Assembly (NCBI GenBank): GCA_947504725.1
Contig: CANNHN010000001.1
Location: 62,001 to 126,000, forward strand
Origin: Bacteroidota bacterium
Lineage (GTDB): Bacteria > Bacteroidota > Bacteroidia > 2-12-FULL-35-15
Length of the DNA: 64,000 nucleotides
Direction of reading: 5' to 3'
Shown here: in pieces, positions 45,337 through 54,100 of the stretch
Layout of the letters: each line of letters opens with the position of its first letter
How positions within the stretch are numbered: position 1 is the first letter of the stretch
Notes under the pieces: generated by a model
Told to the model about the DNA's origin: nothing
The model's database searches: none
What the model saw: only the letters and a program-made list of their open reading frames with translations
Position numbers and translations under genes: made by a program

Positions 45337-48246
45337 ATGAATTTTAATAACGATTGCAAATTTTCATTTAATTGTCGATTGGTAAATGCAATAGCTTTTT
45401 TGGTTATTGTTTTTTCTCTTTTCTCATCATTGAATGTATCTGCTCAAACATTTTGGACAGAAACGTTTAGTAATGGTTGTACTGCTAATTGTGGAGCAGC
45501 TACTTATGTTGCAGGTCCAAACGGTCCGTGGACAGTAGCGTCTACAGGAGCGAATGGTGCAGAGGGAAGTGAGTTTTATATTAGTTGTGCTGAAAATGGT
45601 AATGCCGCAGGAGCTTGTGGAACTGGATGTGGGGCTGATGCTTCATTGCATGTGAGTTCTAGCCCGATGTGGGTGGGTGATGTTGGAGCTGCATATGAAA
45701 TCGGTGGAGCATGTGGTTTTCTTATTTGTATTGAAGCAAATTTAAGAGCTGAATCTCCTACAATCAATTGTGCTACTTTCTCTGGAATTACGCTAGCGTT
45801 TAATTATATAGAATTTGGTGATGGCACAAATGACGATGCTTCACTTTGGTATTTTGATGGTGCAATATGGACGCTATTAACAAATTTAGCTAAGACACCT
45901 TGTTGTGGTGGCCCTTGTAATAGTGGTAGTTTGCAAGGTCAATGGACTGCTTTTTCGGTTGCCTTACCAGCAAGTGCAAACAATAATCCTTTGGTAAAAA
46001 TTGGATTTAATTGGACAAACAATGATGATGGAGCAGGTTTTGATCCTTCCTTTGCTGTTGATGATATCACGTTAACCGTACCTACAGTAAATACTATAAC
46101 AACGGGAACAATTACTGGAAGTCCTTTTTGTGCATGCGGTACAATGAACGTTCCTTTTACAAGTACAGGAACTTATACAGTTGGTAACATTTATACAGCA
46201 CAACTATCTGACGCAGTAGGAAGTTTTGCCGCTCCCATTTCAATTGGAACTTTAGCAAGTGTAGCAAATACAGGAACAATTGCTTCAATCATTCCTTGTG
46301 GAACCCCAACTGGTGCAGGATATAGAGTAAGAGTAATAAGTTCTACTCCAGCAGTTATTGGAACAGACAATGGAGTGAACTTGGTCATCAATACAGATGT
46401 TCTTCCATCAGTTTCTATTACATCTACAGGAGCATCAATTTGTGCAGGCGCTTCAGTTACTTTTACTGCAACGCCAACAAATGGTGGTTCAGCGCCAACT
46501 TATCAATGGCAAGTTAATGGTACAGACGTAGTAGGAGCAACTGCAACTACATTTACAACAACTACATTAATAACAGGTGATGTTGTTTCCGTCACTATGA
46601 TTTCTAATGCATTGTGTGCTTCTCCTTCAACAGTTGTTTCAAACACAATAATTATGACGGTTACCGCTATTTTGCCAGCATCCGTAAGTATTACTTCTAC
46701 AGGTGCAATTATTTGTGTGGGTGATCCTGTTATTTTTACTGCAACTCCTACAAATGGTGGATCTACACCAACATATCAATGGCAAATAAATGGAACCAAT
46801 GTTGGAGGTGCAACGTTATCAACATTTACTTCTTCAACTTTAGTAAACGGTGATGTCATCACAGTAATTATGACGTCTTCTTTACCTTGTGTTTCAGGAT
46901 CCCCCGCTACGTCAAATACAATTACGATTACTGTTGCAGCCGTTGTTCCTGCTTCTGTTAGTATTGCAGCTAGTCCGGGAATTGTTGTTTGTGTTGGCGA
47001 CATGGTAACATTTACTGCAACACCAACCAATGGTGGTGCTGCACCAACGTATCAATGGCAATTAAATGGAACCAATATTGGAGGTGCCACTTCTTCAACT
47101 TTTTCTTCTTCAACTTTAGTTACTGGTGATGTAATTACTGTTATCATGACTTCTTCCTTGAGTTGTGCAACAGGTTCTCCTGCAACTTCAAATACGCTTA
47201 CAATGACTGTTTCTCCAACCGTTGCAGCTTCAGTTTCTATTGTTGGTTCTCCTCTTACTATCTGTATTGGTGATCCAGTTACTTTTGCTGCTACGCCAAC
47301 AAATGGTGGAACAATACCGGTTTATCAGTGGCAAGTTAATGGAACAAATGCTGGAACAAATTCTCCTTCATTTACAACTACTGGATTAGCGAATGGCGAT
47401 GTCATCACTGTAATTATGACTTCTTCTTTTGCGTGTGCAACAGGTTCTCCAGCAACTTCGAATACCGTTTCTGTTGTTGTAAATTCATGTACACCGCCTG
47501 TTGCAAATTTCACTGCTAATCAAACTATTTTTTGTGCAACACCTGCTTGTGTTAATTTTACTGATTTAAGTACGAATACTCCAACAAGCTGGAGCTGGTC
47601 GTTCCCTGGTGGTTCTCCAGCGACTTCCACGTCACAAAATCCTACGAATATTTGTTATTCTGCAAATGGTTCATACGATGTTACATTGATTGCAACAAAT
47701 TCAGATGGATCTGATACATTAACTCAAACGGGTTACATCACAGTTGGACTTCCAGTGGTTGTAACTATCTCAGGTAATTTAGTAATTAATGCATGTGAAT
47801 CAACAACATTGTATGCTGACCCAACAGATGGAACATATGCATGGTCATCAGGAAGTTCTACGAGTCCGCAAGTAACAGTTTCACCAACAGTAACTACGGA
47901 TTATACGGTTACATATACTAGTCCTGCTGGATGTACAGATTCTGAAACGACAACAGTAGTTGTTGAAAATATATTTACATATTATATGCCTACTGGATTC
48001 TCTCCAAATGGTGACGGGATAAATGATATCATTCAAGTTCAAGGACGTGGAATAGATTATATTAATTTGAAAATATTTGATAGAATAGGAGAAAAAGTTT
48101 TTGAAACAACAAATCCAAATGAAGGATGGGATGGAAAATTGATAGTATTGAGAATGAATAATAATGTCTTTGTCTATGATTTACTTGTTGTGTTTTGTGA
48201 TGGCAGTGAAGCCAAAGAGCATGGTGCAATTATGTTAGCTAGATAA
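45337..48246 (+). CDS. Large secreted adhesin-like protein with Ig-like repeats, PKD and T9SS type B sorting domain
   Basis: This 969-residue protein has a signal peptide ending NVSAQ. A Cys-rich N-terminal domain (residues 35-250) looks like a MAM/discoidin-type sandwich. Four tandem Ig-like units follow (about 355-720), each with VSI, CxGDxVTFTATPTNGG, P-YQWQxNGT and VITVIMTSS. A PKD-like domain (about 725-815: WSWSFPGGSPATS) follows, then a type B T9SS domain (YMPTGFSPNGDGINDI, IFDRIGEKVFE, EGWDGKLI). It is probably a surface adhesin. A PorP/SprF gene lies 80 bases downstream. Confidence 0.87.
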   Translation: MNFNNDCKFSFNCRLVNAIAFLVIVFSLFSSLNVSAQTFWTETFSNGCTANCGAATYVAGPNGPWTVASTGANGAEGSEFYISCAENGNAAGACGTGCGADASLHVSSSPMWVGDVGAAYEIGGACGFLICIEANLRAESPTINCATFSGITLAFNYIEFGDGTNDDASLWYFDGAIWTLLTNLAKTPCCGGPCNSGSLQGQWTAFSVALPASANNNPLVKIGFNWTNNDDGAGFDPSFAVDDITLTVPTVNTITTGTITGSPFCACGTMNVPFTSTGTYTVGNIYTAQLSDAVGSFAAPISIGTLASVANTGTIASIIPCGTPTGAGYRVRVISSTPAVIGTDNGVNLVINTDVLPSVSITSTGASICAGASVTFTATPTNGGSAPTYQWQVNGTDVVGATATTFTTTTLITGDVVSVTMISNALCASPSTVVSNTIIMTVTAILPASVSITSTGAIICVGDPVIFTATPTNGGSTPTYQWQINGTNVGGATLSTFTSSTLVNGDVITVIMTSSLPCVSGSPATSNTITITVAAVVPASVSIAASPGIVVCVGDMVTFTATPTNGGAAPTYQWQLNGTNIGGATSSTFSSSTLVTGDVITVIMTSSLSCATGSPATSNTLTMTVSPTVAASVSIVGSPLTICIGDPVTFAATPTNGGTIPVYQWQVNGTNAGTNSPSFTTTGLANGDVITVIMTSSFACATGSPATSNTVSVVVNSCTPPVANFTANQTIFCATPACVNFTDLSTNTPTSWSWSFPGGSPATSTSQNPTNICYSANGSYDVTLIATNSDGSDTLTQTGYITVGLPVVVTISGNLVINACESTTLYADPTDGTYAWSSGSSTSPQVTVSPTVTTDYTVTYTSPAGCTDSETTTVVVENIFTYYMPTGFSPNGDGINDIIQVQGRGIDYINLKIFDRIGEKVFETTNPNEGWDGKLIVLRMNNNVFVYDLLVVFCDGSEAKEHGAIMLAR
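46405..47490 (+). repeat. Four tandem Ig-like coding repeats
   Basis: Units begin near 46405, 46680, 46950 and 47227, with a period of about 270-280 bases. Each encodes the same Ig-like framework; units 2-4 are closest in sequence (for example, the shared segment GATxSTFxSSTLV...GDVITVIMTSS). Confidence 0.75.
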
Positions 48247-48326
48247 AGAAACATTTAATTAATTTGGTGAGCCATGCTCGCCATCGTTTGTGAAAGCTAG
48301 CAACTTCACATAAAGTGAAAAGGAAT

Positions 48327-49358
48327 ATGATAAAAAAATTAATAATTGTACTTGTATTAATGGGAACGTCTTTTGCATTTGCACAAGATTTCCATTTCTC
48401 TCAATTTCAATTAGCGCCTTTAAATGCAAATCCAGGGAATACTGGTGCGATTAATTCGGATATCAGAGCATATACGTTGTATCGAATGCAATGGTTTACT
48501 GTAACAAATCCATACAAAACATTTAACGTTGCATTAGATGGACCTGTATTTAAAAAATATATGTTGAGTGACGATTTTTTTGCTGCGGGATTAAACATTG
48601 TAAGTGATAATCAAGGACCTTTCCGTTTAAAAACACAATCATTTAATGCATTGGCATCTTATACCAAATTTATTGGAGGCAGACAAAAACACAATATTAC
48701 TTTAGGGTATACTATTGGTTATAATATTAGAACTGTATCATTGGGTGGAGTAAAGTGGGATAGTCAGTACAATCCAGTTTCAGGAACGTATGATGCAAGT
48801 TTTGGCGTTGCTGAAGGCGGAGGCGGAACAGGTTTTTTAGATATGTCTACTGGGCTAGTTTGGAATTTCAGAACAAACCATTTATTCAGAAGTGCCTTAG
48901 GCTTTTCCTTACATCATTTTACTGCTCCTAGATATAGCATCATGGGAAGACCAGAAAGATTGATTCCTAAATTTGGTGTACAGTGGAACATCGCGTATAA
49001 ATTAAGTGAAACGCATAATACAACTTTATTGCCTAGTTTAATTGCATACCAACAAGGAACTTCGGTGTTGTTAAATGGTGGATTAAATGTGAAATACGTA
49101 TTAGAAGAAGCATCTCGTTATACGGATAATCAAACAGATAAATCAGTTTATTTTGGTGTTTTTTATCGTTTTAGAGATGCCGTTTATGTAACATTTAGAT
49201 ATGAGTTGAAAGGTTTTGCCGCTGGAGCAGCATATGAAGTTACTGCTTCTAAATTAACACCTACAACAAAATCGGTTGGTGGATTTGAATTGTTCCTTCA
49301 ATACAACGGAGTATTTAAAAATAAACATGCTAAAAAAGCTAAAGCAAGATTCTTATAG
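48327..49358 (+). CDS. PorP/SprF-family T9SS outer-membrane protein (second copy)
   Basis: About 343 residues from the ATG at 48327, which gives the signal peptide MIKKLIIVLVL...AFAQ. The mature protein starts DFHFSQFQLAPLNANPGNTG, the PorP/SprF signature, then a barrel. It directly follows the type B cargo gene and probably serves it. It differs considerably from the copy at 29305 outside the signature. A strong terminator follows. Confidence 0.92.
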   Translation: MIKKLIIVLVLMGTSFAFAQDFHFSQFQLAPLNANPGNTGAINSDIRAYTLYRMQWFTVTNPYKTFNVALDGPVFKKYMLSDDFFAAGLNIVSDNQGPFRLKTQSFNALASYTKFIGGRQKHNITLGYTIGYNIRTVSLGGVKWDSQYNPVSGTYDASFGVAEGGGGTGFLDMSTGLVWNFRTNHLFRSALGFSLHHFTAPRYSIMGRPERLIPKFGVQWNIAYKLSETHNTTLLPSLIAYQQGTSVLLNGGLNVKYVLEEASRYTDNQTDKSVYFGVFYRFRDAVYVTFRYELKGFAAGAAYEVTASKLTPTTKSVGGFELFLQYNGVFKNKHAKKAKARFL

Positions 49359-49377
49359 TTAAGAAAAGTATAAAAAC

Positions 49378-49409
49378 AAAAAGCCCCTTGAAATATCAAG
49401 GGGCTTTTT
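49378..49409. terminator. Bidirectional rho-independent terminator
   Basis: AAAAAGCCCCTTGA (49378-49391) pairs with TCAAGGGGCTTTTT (49396-49409) around a four-base loop. It lies between convergent genes and has A and T tracts on its two sides. Confidence 0.92.
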
Positions 49410-49429
49410 GTTTTATGAATAAATACGTA

Positions 49430-50866
49430 TCAATAAAATTCGTAAGCACCTAAATCAGGAATTGATGTAGATGGATTTGGTCGATTGGCATCATTTAGAT
49501 CTTTCGAAATATTAATAACAGTATTGCCTTTGTCGATAGAAAATGCAGTTGCGTTTAATTTATAATTGTTTACCGTTACATCAACAAATCCAGGATCACC
49601 ATTAACGCAAGTAGTAAAATGTTCATCAAAAGCGAAGCTGGTTTTAATGTTACAGAATTCAAATTCATATGAAAAATTTCCTGGTCCTGCAGAAGCCAAT
49701 GAATCAATCCCTATTTCTTCATCAATATTTCCATAAATAATACAATTACCAAAATAGCAGCTATCGAGTGGGCGAAGTATTGTTCCTACAGAAGATTCGT
49801 AATAGTTGCTAAATGCTAAAACAGGAGTTGATCTACTATCATACGACCAATAATTAGCAAACGTGCAATGTTCAAATCTATACTTTCCGCCAAGAGTAAG
49901 TGCTGCAACATATTGTCCGCAATTCGCAAAAACACAATTCACTGCTCTAATATGAGCACCTTGTCCGAATATAGCAGCAGCAGACATGTTTTTTACAATT
50001 GTATTCGATACACGTAGAGTAGGAGTAGTCAAGGAAGCAACGGTATCGGCTTGAATTCCAATTTGTCCGTTTTTAATAACAGCCCAATCAATAATATTAT
50101 TTTTACTTAAAGCCGAAAGCCAAATTTTTCCCCATTGTCCTGGAACGTAAGCATATTCTGGTTCCAATCGGTCGCCTTGAAAAGTTACTTTGTTTGCTGG
50201 AAGTCCCAATACTTCCAATGTACCATCTTTATAAACCCAAAGTACTGCGTTGTTGTGCATATATATTTTTGCACCTGCAGGTATTGTAACGATTGTAGCT
50301 GAATCAACAACTAAATATCCAAAAACTAAATGTGGTTTATCTACTGGAAAAGTAAAATTAGTTCCGGGTGGTGTTATTACTGAATAAAATTTACCTGGAT
50401 CTGGTTTATGCAAATACACATCTTGTCCAATTGCAATCAGGTTTACATCTTGAATATTTCCATTTGTTTCAAAGATGATTGAATCTTTTACAAGTAAAGG
50501 CATACTTCCTGATGGATTAACATAAACCTGAACAAAAACATACATGCTATCACCACCGAGAATTTCAATGTCTGTAAGTATTGGCATGCTTGATGTAGTG
50601 GATATTCCGTCAATATTTAACTTAAAAGCAGAACTTGCTCCTCCTGCCAAATAAGCTTTTGAAATATTTATGGGTTGGTCGTGCTTATTATAAATTCGAA
50701 ACACTTTTGTGGTAGAGCCAGCATAATGAAAAACAGTGTCAAATAAGACCGTGTCAACAGAAAACTCAAGCTTAGCACTTGAATCTGTAATTAATTCGTC
50801 CTTTTTACAAGAAGAGAAAATAACAATTAAGAATAAGCAAAAAGGGAAAATCTGTTTCAATTTCAT
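49430..50866 (-). CDS. Lipoprotein with right-handed parallel beta-helix
   Basis: This 478-residue protein has a lipobox (IVIFSSC, Cys near 20). Residues 25-170 form a beta-sandwich or DUF-like module with repeated Val/Phe strands. From about 180 a parallel beta-helix follows (AGAKIYMHNNAVLWVYKDGTL, RVSNTIVKNMSAAAIFGQGA, RFEHCTFANYWSY), ending in NPSTSIPDLGAYEFY, typical of the choice-of-anchor-Q region. It is probably an outer-membrane lipoprotein that binds or processes polysaccharide. Target unknown. Confidence 0.8.
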   Translation of the reverse strand: MKLKQIFPFCLFLIVIFSSCKKDELITDSSAKLEFSVDTVLFDTVFHYAGSTTKVFRIYNKHDQPINISKAYLAGGASSAFKLNIDGISTTSSMPILTDIEILGGDSMYVFVQVYVNPSGSMPLLVKDSIIFETNGNIQDVNLIAIGQDVYLHKPDPGKFYSVITPPGTNFTFPVDKPHLVFGYLVVDSATIVTIPAGAKIYMHNNAVLWVYKDGTLEVLGLPANKVTFQGDRLEPEYAYVPGQWGKIWLSALSKNNIIDWAVIKNGQIGIQADTVASLTTPTLRVSNTIVKNMSAAAIFGQGAHIRAVNCVFANCGQYVAALTLGGKYRFEHCTFANYWSYDSRSTPVLAFSNYYESSVGTILRPLDSCYFGNCIIYGNIDEEIGIDSLASAGPGNFSYEFEFCNIKTSFAFDEHFTTCVNGDPGFVDVTVNNYKLNATAFSIDKGNTVINISKDLNDANRPNPSTSIPDLGAYEFY

Positions 50867-50987
50867 TTTACAAAGATAGAGTATGCGGTAAAAGTAACGG
50901 AATTTAGCCTGAAATATTTCAAAACCTCAAAAATAGGCCTCAAAGTGTGGAATTTGCTAAGAAATAGCATCAATCAATAAAAAAACT

Positions 50988-50995
50988 TAAATTTG
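50988..50995 (+). promoter_or_regulatory. -7 box (TAAATTTG) for the giant envelope gene
   Basis: TAAATTTG matches TAnnTTTG. It ends one base before an in-frame ATG at 50997, so that ATG lies at or upstream of the expected start of transcription. The ATG at 51108, with a signal peptide, is the real start, leaving a leader of about 105 bases. Confidence 0.55.
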
Positions 50996-51107
50996 TATGT
51001 TAAGGTGGCTTGTAATATCGTTTATTTTATTGCAACGTGTTGCAAATCAATATTTTATTAATTATCAATTAAAGGACATTTCTTCCGTTAAAGCGGAATT
51101 ACTCTAT

Positions 51108-54100
51108 ATGAAGCATGTAAGGTTTCTTTTCTTATTGCTAATCACGCTTGCATTCAGCACGCTTAATGCTTCGGCTCAAACCACTTTTGGTTCGGAAGAG
51201 GAATTGAAAACGCAGGCCTCAAAATTGTTTGATGAAGACGAATTTGAAGAAGCCTATCCTTTATACTCCCAATTAACCAGTATTTATCCCAAAGATCCTA
51301 ATTACAACTATCGTTTAGGTGTCTGTATGCTATACGCTAGTGATGATAAAGAGAAGCCTATCGCTTTCCTAGAATTTGCTTCCGGTAAACCGGATGTTGA
51401 GAAAGAAGTAAATTATTATTTGGCAAAAGCCTACCATTTGAATTATCGTTTCGATGATGCAATAAAAGAATACACAAAATATAAAAATGTTGCATCTGGC
51501 GCTAAGGCTGAGAAGTTGATGGTAGAACGACAAATTGAAATGTGTATTAATGGAAAAAAATTATTGCGCAACTTAACCGATTTAGTGGTGATTGAGAAAA
51601 AAGAAATGAGTCGTATTGATTTTTATCGCTCTTATGATATTTCGGGTATTGGCGGAAAGCTTTTGGCAAAGCCTGATGAAGAGGCCTTTAAAACAGCTTT
51701 AGATAAAAAGAAAAAAGAAAAATCAATTATTTATCTAGCAACAAACAATAATCAAGTTTTCTTTTCCAGCTATGGTGATAACATGGATCAGGGGAAAGAT
51801 ATTTATATTATACGTAAACTTCCTACTGGTGAATGGAGTAAGCCTCAAACATTGGGTTATCCTGTAAATACAGAGTATGATGAAGATTTCCCGTTCCTTC
51901 ATCCAAATGGAAAAGTACTATACTTCTGTTCGAAAGGACATAATTCTATGGGTGGTTATGATATTTATAAAACCACGTTAAATGAAGAAACATACACTTG
52001 GAACAAACCTGTTAATTTAGATTTCCCAATTAATACTCCAGACGATGACGTGTTATATATAACAAATGAAGATGAAAAAGAAGCATACTTCTCTTCTGCG
52101 CGCGCTAGTAAAAGCGGAAAGACGGCTGTTTACCATATAAATGTTGAACGAAAGCCGATTGATATTGCGATTATTAAAGGTGCTGTAATAAAGAACCGTG
52201 ACGAACAAGCCATTGATGTTAAGATTACTATAAAGGATTTGGCCGACAATGTGATTCTTGGAATTTTCAACTCAAAAGCAGCCAATGGCGTTTATTTGAT
52301 AAACATACCTAATGGCGGAAAGTTTTTATTTACTGTTGAAGCTACTGGGTTTGCAACACAATCAGATGTAGTGGAAGTTCCCGTTCAGTATGTGTTTCGA
52401 CCTATGAAACAAGAAATTAGCTATGAACTTGGAACAGATAAACTGATTATTAAAAATTTATTTGATGAAGTTTTGGATGATGCTAGTTATTTGCTCGCAC
52501 TTAATTTCATAAAAGAAAAATCCAAGATGGATGTGAATGTTGGTGAGAATAATAACGTGTCTGTAAATAATGCTGTAAAAGATACTGCAAGTTCTTCTAG
52601 TGTCGCTACAAACACTTTACAAGACAATAAAATAAATGATAATTCAACAACTTCCAGTAAAAAATTAACGAATGATGATATTGTAAAGATTGGTTATTCT
52701 GATGCAGAAGATGTTGCAAAAGAAGCAAAAGATTTGAGAGAACAAGCCGATGTAGCATTGGTGTTAGCGAATCAGAAAAATGAATTAGCAATCAATAAAG
52801 GTAAAGAAGCAGAGCAACTAATGTCGGATGCATCTAAGATGTCTGATAACATTAAGAAACAAGCTACTTTGGAAGAAGCGACTTTTGCAACGAAGGAGGC
52901 CGAAGAATTAAATCAAGAAACGGTTGCTGCATTTAATCTAGCAAAGAAAATTGAATACCGAGCTGTAGCAAAAGATAAAGAAGCTGAATTGTCATTGCAA
53001 TATGCAAAAGATTTAGAAGCTGCTGTCAAATCAAAAAATACGGATCCTGCTTTATTTAGTAAACTAGAAGAGCAACAGAAAAAACTAGATGATTTAGCTG
53101 AACAAAACAACAATCCAACTTTAGCAAATAGTTTGAAGATGGATGTAGATAACAAAAAACGTGAATGGGAAAAGGCGGTTCAAACATCTGCAGACATTAA
53201 ACAAGAGATTGCTGATAATGAAGCACTAGCTGTTACTACTCAAGCAGAAGCAGATAAAGAACGAAACGCAAAAGTAAAACAAGGTTTGATTGATCAGATT
53301 ACGGGATTGAAGATGGATACTGAAGATATTAAAAAAGATTTAGCCTTAAATGAACAAAAAGTCGCTCAATTGCAAAAAGAATATAATGGTGTTGTCAATG
53401 AAACTGCTTTAGTTAGCAATGTATATGACAAAGCTAAAACAACTACAAACGAAAAAGCTGCTGCTGATGTTGCAATGATTGAAAAAGCAAAATTAGAAGC
53501 TCAAGTTAATACAATAAAAAATACAACTACGACAACTGACAATGCTGTCGCTGTGAAGACAATCGATAATGCAGTTGCTGTTAATACAACAAAATCAACA
53601 GATAATGTAGTTGTGGAAAACACAACAAAATCAACAGATAATGTTGTTGTAGATAATACAACGAAAACAACAGACAATGCTTTGGTTGATAATACAACTA
53701 AAACAACTGACAATGCTGTTGTAGACAATACAACTAAAACTGCAGATAATGCTATTGTTGATAATACGACAATTGATAATTCTTCGAATGTGAAAGTAGA
53801 TTACTCAAAAAAATATTCTGATGAAATTGCCGCGACAGATAATATTTCAAATGAGTTAGAACGTGAAAATAAAAAGGCTGAATTGTTAAAGGAATGGTCT
53901 GGATCTCTTTCTGAAGATATAGCAGCTAAGAAAGAAGAATCTAAAAACGAAAAAGATAAAACAAAGAAAAAAGAATTGAATTCTGAAATCGCTGCATTAG
54001 AAAAAGAGTTGAAAGAAAAACAAAAAACAACTTCAGCAACTTTAGCAACTGTAGAAAAACTCAATAAAGATGCTGCAGTTGCGGATAATGTATCGTCAAC

